Shown here piece by piece: positions 17,652-26,243 of a stretch of DNA of 64,000 bases (positions are counted from its first letter, which is position 1; every line of letters starts with the position of its first letter). The notes under the pieces are model-generated. The model had not been told where the DNA came from. It did no database searches and worked only from the letters and a program-made list of their open reading frames with translations. The stretch is from Acidobacteriota bacterium (GTDB lineage Bacteria > Acidobacteriota > Vicinamibacteria > Vicinamibacterales > UBA2999): positions 1 to 64,000 of the forward strand of contig JACPCS010000111.1 in the NCBI GenBank assembly GCA_016184455.1. Reading direction: 5' to 3'. A program made the position numbers and the translations under genes.

Positions 17652-19106
17652 ATGTCTGAAGCGATCCCCGATCTTCCTACCGAGATCACGCCCCAGTCGC
17701 AGGACTTCGCCCGCTGGTACGTGGACGTCGTCCGGCGCGCGGAGCTGGCCGACTACTCACCCGTCAAGGGGTGCATGGTCATCCGGCCGTACGGCTACGC
17801 GATGTGGGAGCTGATTCAACAGGGGCTCGACCGCCGGTTCAAGGCGACGGGGCACGTCAACGCATACTTTCCGCTCTTCATCCCCGAGAGCCTGCTGATG
17901 AAGGAGGTCGAGCACGTCGAGGGGTTCGCGCCACAGGTGGCGTGGGTGACGCACGGCGGCACCGAAAAGCTCGAGGAGCGCCTCGTGGTTCGTCCGACCT
18001 CAGAGACGATCATCGGCACCATGTACGCCAAATGGGTGCAGTCGTGGCGCGACCTCCCCATCCTGATCAACCAGTGGGCCAATGTCGTCCGCTGGGAGAA
18101 GGTCACGCGCCTGTTCCTGCGCACGACCGAGTTTCTCTGGCAGGAGGGCCATACCGCGCACGAGACGGAGGAGGAAGCGCAGGAAGAGACGCTGCGCATG
18201 CTCGGCGTGTACAAGGAGTTCGTCGAGAGCGAGCTGGCGATTCCCGTGCTCGACGGCCAGAAGACCGAGAGCGAGAAGTTCGCGGGCGCCGCGCGTACGT
18301 ACTCCATCGAGGCACTCATGGGCGACGGCCGGGCGCTGCAGGCGGGCACGTCGCACAATCTGGGGCAGAACTTCGCGAAGGTGTACGACATCAAGTTCCA
18401 GGGGCGCGACAAGTCGCTCCAGTACGTGTGGGGCACGTCGTGGGGCGTGACGACGCGCCTCATTGGAGCGGTGGTCATGGTGCACGGGGACGATGGCGGG
18501 CTGACGCTGCCGCCGAGGATTGCCCCGTACCAGGTGGTGATCGTGCCCATTCCGCGGGGCAACTGGCGCGAGACCGTGCTGCCGAAGGCGCAGGCGATCC
18601 GCGACGAGCTCGCCGCGCGCGGCATCCGCGTGCACATCGACGACCGCGACACGCAGACGCCCGGCTGGAAGTTCAACGAGTGGGAGCTGCGCGGCGTGCC
18701 GCTCCGCATGGAGATCGGCCCCAAGGATCTGGAGAAGTCACAGGTCGTGCTCGCGCGTCGCGACACGCGCGAGAAGTCGTCCGCGCCCATGGAAGGCATC
18801 GGCGGGCACGTGGAGGAGCGTCTCAACGAGATCCAGCAGGCGCTCTACGATCGCGCGCTGAAGTTCCGCGAGGAGCACACCTCGTCGACCGACAGCTACG
18901 CCGAGTTCCAGGCGATCATGGAAGGTCGGCCAGGCTTCGTCATCTCTCCATGGTGCGGCTCGGCAGCCTGCGAAGCGGCGATCAAGGCCGACACGCAGGC
19001 GACGATCCGCAGCATTCCGTTCAACAGCCCATCGGCGGACGGCAAGGTATGCCTGAAGTGCGGCAGCCCTGCCACCGTGTACGCCTGGTTCGCGAAAGCG
19101 TACTAG
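17652..19106 (+). CDS. proS: prolyl-tRNA synthetase, type 3 (archaeal/eukaryotic type)
   Basis: A 484-residue class II synthetase that charges tRNA-Pro. Motif 2 lies around LFLRTTEFLWQEGHTAHET and motif 3 around VWGTSWGVTTRLIGAVVM. The C-terminal anticodon and zinc domain ends with WCGSAAC and CLKCGSPATVYAWFAKAY. The absence of an editing domain between motifs 2 and 3 and the cysteine-rich tail identify the shorter archaeal-type ProS found in some bacteria. It ends tail-to-tail with tatC with a four-base overlap. Confidence 0.96.
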   Translation: MSEAIPDLPTEITPQSQDFARWYVDVVRRAELADYSPVKGCMVIRPYGYAMWELIQQGLDRRFKATGHVNAYFPLFIPESLLMKEVEHVEGFAPQVAWVTHGGTEKLEERLVVRPTSETIIGTMYAKWVQSWRDLPILINQWANVVRWEKVTRLFLRTTEFLWQEGHTAHETEEEAQEETLRMLGVYKEFVESELAIPVLDGQKTESEKFAGAARTYSIEALMGDGRALQAGTSHNLGQNFAKVYDIKFQGRDKSLQYVWGTSWGVTTRLIGAVVMVHGDDGGLTLPPRIAPYQVVIVPIPRGNWRETVLPKAQAIRDELAARGIRVHIDDRDTQTPGWKFNEWELRGVPLRMEIGPKDLEKSQVVLARRDTREKSSAPMEGIGGHVEERLNEIQQALYDRALKFREEHTSSTDSYAEFQAIMEGRPGFVISPWCGSAACEAAIKADTQATIRSIPFNSPSADGKVCLKCGSPATVYAWFAKAY

Positions 19107-19924
19107 TCAGCTGTCCGCTTCTTCCCGAAGAGCCACGCGAGCCCGATGCTCAACACGTAGAGCAGGATCATCGGGCCGGTCATCGCCACGAGCGAGACGC
19201 CGCCTCCGTCCGGCGTCACCACCGCCGAGACGATGACCATGATGAGGACGGCGTACTTGAAGTTCCGGATCAGGAAGCGCGCGGAGATGACGCCCATGCG
19301 CGCCAGGAAGAGCACGATCGTCGGCATCTGGAAGACCAGCCCGAACGCGATCAGCAGACGCAGATAGATCGAGAATGCCGGCTCGATCCGCGGCATGAAC
19401 GTGAGGATGTCGGTCGTGAAGCTGACGAAGAAGCGCCACGTCAGCGGGAAGACCACATAGTGCGAGAACGCCGCGCCCGCGACGAAGAAGAACGACGACA
19501 TCACGACGAACGGAATCGCCCACTTCTTCTCGTGCGAGTAGAGGCCCGGTGCCACGAAGAGCCACACCTGCAGCATCACGGCCGGCGACGCAATGATGAG
19601 ACCCGCAATCAGCGCAATCTTGATGTAGAGGAGGAACGCTTCGGTCGGATCGGTATAAATCAGCGTCCCGCCGGGCGGCAGCAGCTGCTGCAGCGGCCGC
19701 ATGATGAAGTTGAAGATGTCGTCGATGAAGAAGAACGAGATCACGAAGCCGACGAACACCGCGACGACGCTGTAGATGATCCGGCGGCGGAGCTCGTCGA
19801 GGTGCTCCAGGAACGACATCTTCCCGCCGGCGTCATCGGCGAGGTCGTCCAGCAGGCCGTCCCGGTCGAGGTCGTCGTCCGGGGCGGGTGTCTGCGTGTT
19901 GGTCGGAAAAGGGACGAGGGCCAC
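19103..19924 (-). CDS. tatC: Sec-independent protein translocase TatC
   Basis: A 273-residue inner-membrane protein with six hydrophobic segments, the substrate-recognition subunit of the twin-arginine pathway. MSFLEHLDELRRRI after a 35-residue acidic extension is the conserved cytoplasmic N-terminus, and SPAVMLQVWLFVAPGLY with its FVAPGL motif is diagnostic. GTG at 19924 follows the tatA stop with no gap; the internal ATG at the MSFLEHL position would give a protein of standard length. It exports folded proteins such as the Tat-signal enzymes encoded from 28.8 kb. Confidence 0.95.
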   Translation of the reverse strand: MALVPFPTNTQTPAPDDDLDRDGLLDDLADDAGGKMSFLEHLDELRRRIIYSVVAVFVGFVISFFFIDDIFNFIMRPLQQLLPPGGTLIYTDPTEAFLLYIKIALIAGLIIASPAVMLQVWLFVAPGLYSHEKKWAIPFVVMSSFFFVAGAAFSHYVVFPLTWRFFVSFTTDILTFMPRIEPAFSIYLRLLIAFGLVFQMPTIVLFLARMGVISARFLIRNFKYAVLIMVIVSAVVTPDGGGVSLVAMTGPMILLYVLSIGLAWLFGKKRTAD

Positions 19925-20293
19925 CTACGCGACGGGGCCGGTGCCGGTCGTCCGGCTGACGGTTTCATCGGCGGGTGGCGTCGGCGTCACCGGCGGAGGC
20001 GTGGCCGATGGCGGGGTCCCCACGCCGCCTGCGGCGTGGGGTGCGGGTGGCGGCGTCGAGGCGGCGGCGAGCGCCGAATCCTGCTCGGCACGCGTGGCGG
20101 CACGCTGTTCGCGCTGCTCATCGAGGCGGATCTCCTCTTCGAGCGTGCTGCGGAGCTCGTTCGAGGCCTTCTTGAACTCGCCGATGCTGCGGCCGAGCGA
20201 ACGGCCGAGCTCGGGCAGCTTCCGCGGCCCGAAAATGATGAGCGCGATCACCAGAATGATGATCAGCTCCGGCATGCCGATGGACCCAAACAT
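19925..20293 (-). CDS. tatA: Sec-independent protein translocase TatA/TatB
   Basis: A 122-residue protein with the classical TatA N-terminus: [20 protein letters not shown], then [23 protein letters not shown] as hinge and amphipathic helix. The C-terminal half is an acidic helix followed by a Pro/Thr-rich tail without known function. The tatC gene starts directly after its stop, so they are cotranscribed. The presence of only one TatA-like gene suggests a minimal TatAC system, or another copy elsewhere. Confidence 0.94.
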   Translation of the reverse strand: MFGSIGMPELIIILVIALIIFGPRKLPELGRSLGRSIGEFKKASNELRSTLEEEIRLDEQREQRAATRAEQDSALAAASTPPPAPHAAGGVGTPPSATPPPVTPTPPADETVSRTTGTGPVA

Positions 20294-20303
20294 GACGTTC
20301 TCC

Positions 20304-20401
20304 AGTAAGGCCTCAGGCCTCGGGCCTCAGGGAGGTCTCAGGAATCAGGACTGAGGCCTCGGATCGCACTGGGGCCGGGGGCCTGAGGCCTGGGGCCTCG
20401 A
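20304..20401. repeat. family B repeat cluster upstream of tatA
   Basis: Several AGGCCTCAGGCCTCGGGCCT and GGGGGCCTGAGGCCTGGGGC type units in both orientations form imperfect hairpins between tatA and the S41 protease gene. Confidence 0.65.
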
Positions 20402-20402
20402 T

Positions 20403-20431
20403 TTCCCGCAAGTGATTCATTGCATTATAGA
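20403..20431 (+). promoter_or_regulatory. possible sigma-70 promoter of the S41 protease gene
   Basis: TTCCCG at 20403-20408 and TATAGA at 20426-20431 are separated by 17 bases in an AT-richer patch. Transcription would start near 20438, about 30 bases before the GTG at 20468. The match is moderate. Confidence 0.35.
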
Positions 20432-20467
20432 AATCCAGTCTGGACGGGGTCAAGGTAACCGTTTATA

Positions 20468-22102
20468 GTGTCCTCAGATATGCGCAGCTACCGATCTGTG
20501 TCGAGCGCGGTCTTCGCCGTCGTCGTGTGCGCCCTGCTGGGCGGGTTTTTTGGGCGGAGCGCGCTGGTCGCCCAGGACCAGATCCCCGAGCAGTACAAGG
20601 TTTTCACGGCGGCGCTCGGCGCCATCGAGAGCGGCTACGTCGGGACCGTCGAGTCCGACCGGCTCGTGTACGGCGCCATCAGCGGCATGCTGCAGACGCT
20701 CGACCCGCACTCGAGCTTCATGGATCCGCGCAGCTACGCGCAGATGCGCGAGCGGCAGGAAGGGCGCTATTACGGCCTCGGCATTTCCATTCAGGTGGTC
20801 GACGGCGAGATCACCGTCTTTTCGCTCTTCGAGGGGTCACCGGCCTACCAGAAAGGCGTGCGCCGCGGCGACGTCATCGCGCGCATCGAAGGGCAGGACA
20901 CGAAGGGGTGGACGAGCGACCAGGCCGTCCGCCAGCTGCGGGGCCCGCGCGGTACGCCGGTCAAGGTTTCGATCAAGCGGGCTGGCTACGATGCGCTGAT
21001 CGACCTCGAGGTCGTCCGCGACGAGATTCACATCCCGACCGTGCGCGCGGCGTTCATGGTCGACGACAGCACGGGCTACATCCTTCTGTCGGACTTCGGC
21101 GAGAACACGGACCAGGAGCTCGGGCGCGCGCTCGGTGACCTCGGCAAGCGGGGCATGCGGCGTCTGGTGTTCGACCTGCGGAACAACCCGGGCGGCGCAC
21201 TCGACCAGGCGATTCGGGTCGCGAACCGGTTTCTCCCGCGCGGCGATCTGATCGTGTACACCCGTGGCCGGGTCCCGAACTCGGATCAGGACTATCGCGC
21301 CAGCCAGCCGAGCGATTATCTCAACGTGCCGATGATTACGCTCGTCAACCGCAACAGCGCGAGCGCGTCGGAGATCGTTGCTGGCGCGCTGCAGGACCAC
21401 GACCGCGCGCTCATCGTCGGCGAGACGACGTTCGGCAAGGCGCTGGTGCAGTCGGTGTATCGCGTGAGCGGCGGCGCCGGCGTGGCGGTCACGACCGCGC
21501 GCTATTACACGCCGAGCGGCCGGCTGATCCAGCGTCCGTGGGACGGCACGTTCGACGAGTACCTCTCATATACGTTCCGCGAGCAAGACTCGGCCCGGAC
21601 GCACAAGCCCGACGAGCTGAAGTTCACCGATGCCGGGCGCCGCGTGTTCAGCGGCGGCGGCGTGGAGCCCGATCGCCGGTTCGACGGACCGGTCGAGGGG
21701 TTCAACCCGACGCGCTTTGGAAGGACGCTCTTCGCGCGCAATCTGTTCGACACCTTCGCCCAGCGCTTCTCGCGCGTGAGCGATCGCCGGATCACCGCGA
21801 CGCCGAGCGCCCAGCCGCGCGAGCTGACGCCCGACTTCCAGGTGACCGACGAAATGGTGGCCGAGTTCAGGCAGCACGTCGAGAAGTCGCGGCTGCGCAT
21901 CGACGAGGCGGGCTGGCAGCAGGATCTGCCGTTCATCCGCGCGATGATCCGCTTCGAGATCGATGTCGATCTCTTTGGCGTCGAGATCGCGCGGCGCAAT
22001 CTGTCGCGCACCGATCCGCAGCTGCGCTATGCGCTCACGCTGTTCCCTGAAGCGGAAGCGCTGATGCACATGGGGACGGCGCCGACGAGAGCGGCTCGAT
22101 AA
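20468..22102 (+). CDS. S41 family C-terminal processing peptidase
   Basis: A 544-residue periplasmic protease with an N-terminal signal anchor (VFAVVVCALLGGFFG), a PDZ domain around residues 95-175 (YYGLGISIQ to SIKRAGYD) and the S41 catalytic domain. The Ser/Lys dyad is S299 in NRNSASASEIVAGAL and K324 in TFGKALVQS, 25 residues apart as in Prc and CtpA. The C-terminal 150 residues are an additional helical domain. It should trim or degrade periplasmic proteins by their C-termini. The start is GTG 20468 or ATG 20480; both keep the signal anchor. Confidence 0.92.
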   Translation: MSSDMRSYRSVSSAVFAVVVCALLGGFFGRSALVAQDQIPEQYKVFTAALGAIESGYVGTVESDRLVYGAISGMLQTLDPHSSFMDPRSYAQMRERQEGRYYGLGISIQVVDGEITVFSLFEGSPAYQKGVRRGDVIARIEGQDTKGWTSDQAVRQLRGPRGTPVKVSIKRAGYDALIDLEVVRDEIHIPTVRAAFMVDDSTGYILLSDFGENTDQELGRALGDLGKRGMRRLVFDLRNNPGGALDQAIRVANRFLPRGDLIVYTRGRVPNSDQDYRASQPSDYLNVPMITLVNRNSASASEIVAGALQDHDRALIVGETTFGKALVQSVYRVSGGAGVAVTTARYYTPSGRLIQRPWDGTFDEYLSYTFREQDSARTHKPDELKFTDAGRRVFSGGGVEPDRRFDGPVEGFNPTRFGRTLFARNLFDTFAQRFSRVSDRRITATPSAQPRELTPDFQVTDEMVAEFRQHVEKSRLRIDEAGWQQDLPFIRAMIRFEIDVDLFGVEIARRNLSRTDPQLRYALTLFPEAEALMHMGTAPTRAAR

Positions 22103-22103
22103 A

Positions 22104-22186
22104 ACTCCCAACTCCCAAGGTCCCAACTCCCAAACGGTCGTCAACAGGCACATTGGGAGTTGGGAGTTGGAAGTTGGGCGTTGGAA
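22104..22186. repeat. family A inverted repeat
   Basis: AACTCCCAACTCCCAAGG on the left pairs with ATTGGGAGTTGGGAGTTGG on the right around a 30-base centre. It directly follows the S41 protease stop and may act as a transcript end structure, but has no T run. Confidence 0.75.
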
Positions 22187-22196
22187 AAGGTTTCGT

Positions 22197-22248
22197 GTAA
22201 CACCATCCCCGCCGTTTGGGGGCCCAGCCCCAAATATTGTGGTGTTAC
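22197..22248. other. nested hairpin element upstream of smc
   Basis: GTAACACCA (22197-22205) pairs with TGGTGTTAC (22240-22248). Inside it, TTTGGGG (22215-22221) pairs with CCCCAAA (22228-22234). The two perfect stems are separated by short unpaired arms. It lies 70-120 bases before the smc start and differs from the other repeat families. Function unknown. Confidence 0.55.
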
Positions 22249-22321
22249 TTTGGCCTTGCTACTATCGCTAGGCCTTATTTAGACTGAGCGCCTCCCTGCA
22301 CTCAGTCCGTGTAGATCACCC

Positions 22322-25300
22322 ATGCGCCTTGAACGTCTCGAGATCAACGGCTTCAAGTCGTTCTCCGATCGCGCGGAGCTTGCCTTCGACCACGGTGTCA
22401 CGGCCATTGTCGGCCCGAACGGGTGCGGCAAGAGCAATGTGGCCGACGCCATCACGTGGGTCCTTGGCGAGCAAAGCGCGAAGAGCCTGCGCGGCGACCG
22501 GATGGAAGATGTCATCTTCAGCGGCAGCGACGCGCGCAAGCCCGGCGCCACCGCCGAAGTCCGGCTGCGCCTCACCGGTCTTCCGCTCCCGCCGAAAAAC
22601 GGTGACGGCGAGCTGGCCGAGTTCCACCCGACCAACGGCAACGGGAACGGGAATGGGAACGGCCATCACGCCGGGAACGGCAATGGCAACGGAAGCGGCA
22701 ACGGCCATATCCACGCCGCGGCCGAGATGTTCACACGCGACGTCGAGGTCACACGCCGGCTGTATCGCTCCGGCGAGAGCGAGTACCTGATCGACGGGCA
22801 GGTCTGCCGTCTCCGCGACGTCCACGAGCTGCTGATGGATACCGGCCTTGGCGCCAAGGCCTACGCCATCATCGAGCAGGGGAAGATCGGGCTGATCCTC
22901 AGCTCGCGGCCAGCCGATCGGCGGCAGCTCATCGAGGAGGCCGCCGGGATCACGAAGTACCGCTCCCGGCGTCGCGCCGCGGAGCTGAAGCTCGAAGCCG
23001 CGCAGCAGAACCTCACGCGCATCGACGACATCGTCTTCGAGGTGGAGAAGCAGCGCGGCACGCTCAAGCGGCAGGCGGCGAAGGCGCGGCGCTACCGGCG
23101 CCTGCGCGACGAGCTGCGGCGCTGGGAGAAAGTGCTCCTGGTGCGTCGCTACCGCGAGCTGTCACGGACAATTGAGTCGGCGCACGCCCGCCTGGCGCAG
23201 GCGCGCGAACGCGAGGCGGCGGCCGCCGCGCGCGTGGCCGAGCTCGAGGCCGATCTGGCCCGCCTGCGCATCGAGCAGGCGGAGGCGGACAGCCGCGCCG
23301 CGCGGGTGCGCGAGGACGCCCACGCCCGCGAGCTCGACATCAACCGCCGCGAGCAGCAGCAGGAGTTCAATCGGCAGCAGGCCGAGGAGCTGGCGACGCG
23401 TGCGTCTGAAATGACGACGGAGCTCCGCGAGCTCGAAGCCCGGCGTGACCCGGCGCGGCGCGCGCTCATCGAGCGCACCGAAGCGGCCGCGGACGCGGCC
23501 AGCGCCCGCGACGCGGCGGCGGAGGCGCTTGCCGAGGCGGCCGGCGCGCACGCGCAGGCGCAGCAGCAGATCGAGGGCCTCGAGGCGGATGTCGAAGCCG
23601 CGCGGTCGAGCGTGTTCGCCACGCTCAACTCGGCGACGGCGCTGCGCCATGCGATGGAGCATGCGGCCGCACAGCGGGAGCGCGTGGCGGCGACGCTGGC
23701 GAAGCTCGATGTCGAGAGTGCGGACCTCGGTCGTGAGGCCGAGACCGCCGAAAGTGACCTGGCGTCGGCCCGCGACGCGCTGGCGCGCACCCGGGCCGCG
23801 CTCGAGCGGATTGCGGTCGATAGTGCCGCGCGCGAGTCGGAGCTCGCGGCGGCGCGCGCCAGCCAGGAGGCGCACGGCCGCGCACTGCGCGAGCGGGAGC
23901 AGGAACTGGCGCGGGCGGAGGCGCGGCTGGCATCGCTCCTCGAGCTCGAGGCGAGCCGCGCCGAGTTCGGCGATGCTGCCCGCATGGTGCTGCTCCAAGC
24001 CAACGGCCGCGTCGGCCAGCTCGGTGCTGTGGCGGACTATCTGGAAGTCGACGGCCGCTACGAACGCGCCGTCGAAGCCTGCCTCGGCGATCTCCTCCAG
24101 TACGTGGTCGTCGAACGCCACGATCAGGCGGCGGCGGGTCTGGCGCTCGTGCGCGACGAGAACGCCGGGCGCTGCGGATTCGTGGTGATCGCCAAGAGCC
24201 ACGGAGCCACCGAGACACGGAGACGGTTTGACTCAACAGGTCTCCGTGACTCCGAGTCTCCGTGGCCTGTGAAAGGAGTCGTGCCGATTTCCGACGTCCT
24301 GCGAATCACGGGTCCGTATGCCGAGACGCTCCGCCATGTGGTCCCCGAGGCGTACATCGCCGAGACGTTCGACCAGGCAGTCGCCGCATCGCGGCGGATG
24401 TCAGCGCCGGTCGCGACCCTCGACGGTGACGTGCTGCAGGCCGCACACCTCGTGTGGGGCGGCGCCAAGGCCGAAGCGCGTGGCATCTTCGCCACCCGCC
24501 GTGAGATCAAAGAACTGCGCGAGCGCATTGCCGCCGAGCGTGACGAGCTGGCGCGCGCGGCCGACGAAGGTGCGCGTCTCGAGCATGTCATTGCGGAGGC
24601 GATGAACGCCCTGGCGGCGCTGACGGCCGAGCGCCATCGGCAGGACATGGCAATCGTCGCGCATGAAGCGCAGGTCGAGCGCGCGTCGCAGGAGGCGGAC
24701 CGGCTGGCGCGCAAGGCCGACGTCATTGGGCTGGAGCGGCGGCAGGCCGAGGAGGAGCGCGCCGCGCTCGATGCGCGCTATGCCGAGGCCGAAACATCGA
24801 TTGGGCGGCTGTTCGAGGATCAGCGCCGGACCGAAGTGTCGTTGTCGGACGCGCAGGCACGACTCATGTCGGCCCGCGACGCGGTGGCGACGCTGGGCGC
24901 CCGCACGGCAGAAGCGCGCGCGGCACATGCCGCGCTGACCGAGCGGGCGGCGGCCATTGCCGCCGAAGTCGTGCGGCTCGAGGAGGCGGCGCGCGAGATC
25001 GACCAGCGCATTGCCGCGCGGGCGGGCGAGCTCGAACAGGCACAGGCCCGCCGCGAGGGGCTGCTGCATGCGATTGCCGACGGCGGCCGATCCCTCGACG
25101 AGGACATCCGTGCGCTCGAGGCGCTGCGCGACAGCGTGCGGCATGCCGATGAGGCGGCGGCCGACGTGCGCGTACGCGTCGATGCACAGGACGCCGCGAT
25201 CCGCGGCGCCCGCCACGAGCTCGAGGAGATCCGCGCCAACGCCGGCGACCTCGACGTGGCGCGCGCGACCGCCGACAGCGACCTGGCGCACCTGGCGCAG

Positions 25301-26161
25301 CTCTGTCTCGAGACGCTGCAGTGCCCCCTCGAGGAGGTGCTCGCGGAAGTCGAGCAGCTGGAGCAGGCGGGCGAGGCGACGCCCGACGCGGCGGCGATCA
25401 CCGCTGAGGAACCGGATCCGGATGCGGAAGAAGGCGAGGCGTCCACCGAGACGGCGCCTGGGGACGTGGCGGCTGGCGCGTACGTGGCGTCCGGCTGTAG
25501 CCGGACCGAGAGCGGCGTCATGACCGCCGAGGAGGCGATCGCTGCGCTCAAGACGAAGATCGAGCGCCTGGGCCCGGTGAACATGATGGCGATCGAGCAG
25601 TTCGACGAGCTCGAGAGCCGCCATACGTTCCTGACGACGCAGCGCAAGGATCTCATCGACTCGATCGCACAGACGATGGATGCCATCAAGCGGATCGACG
25701 AGACCTCGACGCTGCGGTTCAACGAGGCGTTCGCGGCCATTCAGGAGAACTTCCAGCAGACGTTCAGCACGCTCTTCGGCGGCGGCCGCGCGGGGCTGAC
25801 GCTCATCGACGAGAACGATCCGCTCGAGAGCGGCATCGACATCGTGGCTTCGCCCCCGGGCAAGCGGCTGCAGAACGTCCAGCTGCTGTCGGGCGGCGAG
25901 AAGGCGCTCACCGCGATTGCGCTGATGTTCGCGATCTTCAAGTACAAGCCGAGCCCCTTCTGCCTGCTCGACGAGATCGACGCGCCGCTCGACGACGCCA
26001 ACGTGGGCCGCTTCGTCGAGATGCTGCAGGGGATGCTCGACCGGACGCAGTTCATCCTGATCACGCACAACCGGCGGACGATGGAGATTGCCAACCGGCT
26101 CTACGGGGTCACGATGGAGGAGCCGGGCGTGTCGAAGCTGATCTCGGTGCAGCTGAATTAA
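22322..26161 (+). CDS. smc: chromosome segregation protein SMC with repeat-encoded insertions
   Basis: A 1279-residue SMC ATPase that organises the chromosome. Walker A is GPNGCGKSNV (31-40), the signature LLSGGEKALTAIALMF and Walker B CLLDEIDAPLDDANV are near the C-terminus. Long coiled coils flank a hinge at about 535-690. Three segments look foreign. A Gly/Asn stretch at 104-131 comes from tandem GGCAACGG-like codons. SHGATETRRRF to SPWP, about 626-648, lies in the hinge and is encoded by a family D palindrome. AYVASGCSRTESG, about 1053-1065, is encoded by a family F element. All keep the frame and the protein looks otherwise complete. ScpA and ScpB are not in the window. Confidence 0.95.
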   Translation: MRLERLEINGFKSFSDRAELAFDHGVTAIVGPNGCGKSNVADAITWVLGEQSAKSLRGDRMEDVIFSGSDARKPGATAEVRLRLTGLPLPPKNGDGELAEFHPTNGNGNGNGNGHHAGNGNGNGSGNGHIHAAAEMFTRDVEVTRRLYRSGESEYLIDGQVCRLRDVHELLMDTGLGAKAYAIIEQGKIGLILSSRPADRRQLIEEAAGITKYRSRRRAAELKLEAAQQNLTRIDDIVFEVEKQRGTLKRQAAKARRYRRLRDELRRWEKVLLVRRYRELSRTIESAHARLAQAREREAAAAARVAELEADLARLRIEQAEADSRAARVREDAHARELDINRREQQQEFNRQQAEELATRASEMTTELRELEARRDPARRALIERTEAAADAASARDAAAEALAEAAGAHAQAQQQIEGLEADVEAARSSVFATLNSATALRHAMEHAAAQRERVAATLAKLDVESADLGREAETAESDLASARDALARTRAALERIAVDSAARESELAAARASQEAHGRALREREQELARAEARLASLLELEASRAEFGDAARMVLLQANGRVGQLGAVADYLEVDGRYERAVEACLGDLLQYVVVERHDQAAAGLALVRDENAGRCGFVVIAKSHGATETRRRFDSTGLRDSESPWPVKGVVPISDVLRITGPYAETLRHVVPEAYIAETFDQAVAASRRMSAPVATLDGDVLQAAHLVWGGAKAEARGIFATRREIKELRERIAAERDELARAADEGARLEHVIAEAMNALAALTAERHRQDMAIVAHEAQVERASQEADRLARKADVIGLERRQAEEERAALDARYAEAETSIGRLFEDQRRTEVSLSDAQARLMSARDAVATLGARTAEARAAHAALTERAAAIAAEVVRLEEAAREIDQRIAARAGELEQAQARREGLLHAIADGGRSLDEDIRALEALRDSVRHADEAAADVRVRVDAQDAAIRGARHELEEIRANAGDLDVARATADSDLAHLAQLCLETLQCPLEEVLAEVEQLEQAGEATPDAAAITAEEPDPDAEEGEASTETAPGDVAAGAYVASGCSRTESGVMTAEEAIAALKTKIERLGPVNMMAIEQFDELESRHTFLTTQRKDLIDSIAQTMDAIKRIDETSTLRFNEAFAAIQENFQQTFSTLFGGGRAGLTLIDENDPLESGIDIVASPPGKRLQNVQLLSGGEKALTAIALMFAIFKYKPSPFCLLDEIDAPLDDANVGRFVEMLQGMLDRTQFILITHNRRTMEIANRLYGVTMEEPGVSKLISVQLN
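22638..22712. repeat. tandem AACGGSAAYGG repeat coding for Gly-Asn in SMC
   Basis: Repeated GGCAACGG / GGGAACGG units encode NGNGNGNGN, then GNGNGNGSGNG. The expansion is a multiple of three and sits in the N-terminal ATPase lobe before the VTRRLYRSGESEYLIDG strand. Confidence 0.8.
24198..24266. repeat. family D palindrome inside the SMC hinge
   Basis: Arms of 27 bases (24198-24224 and 24240-24266) match at 23 of 27 positions around a 15-base loop. The arms are built of CCACGGAG, ACCGAGACACGGAGAC units like those at 3070-3150. Total length 69 bases, a multiple of three. Confidence 0.8.
25481..25511. repeat. family F element inside smc
   Basis: ACGTGGCGTCCGGCTGTAGC followed by CGGACCGAG. GTCCGGCT and AGCCGGAC form a perfect 8-base stem. 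An almost identical copy stands free at 27364-27392. Confidence 0.75.
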
Positions 26162-26237
26162 GGGGTCGGACGTCATTTGTCGAGGACATTCGCCGAGACG
26201 CTCCGGCGAATGTCCTCGACAAATGACGTCCGACCCC
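26162..26237. repeat. family I perfect 34-base inverted repeat between smc and the M48 gene
   Basis: Arms 26162-26195 and 26204-26237 are exactly complementary over 34 bases around the 8-base loop AGACGCTC. The left arm begins with the base after the smc stop codon. The right arm includes an ATG (26223) in frame with the next gene. There is no T run, so it is not a standard terminator; it resembles REP-type palindromes. Confidence 0.9.
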
Positions 26238-26243
26238 ATTTTC

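Noticed and set aside
22104-22186. Rho-independent terminator after the S41 protease gene
   Set aside because: The hairpin is a family A repeat without a T run; the same sequence stands upstream of genes elsewhere.
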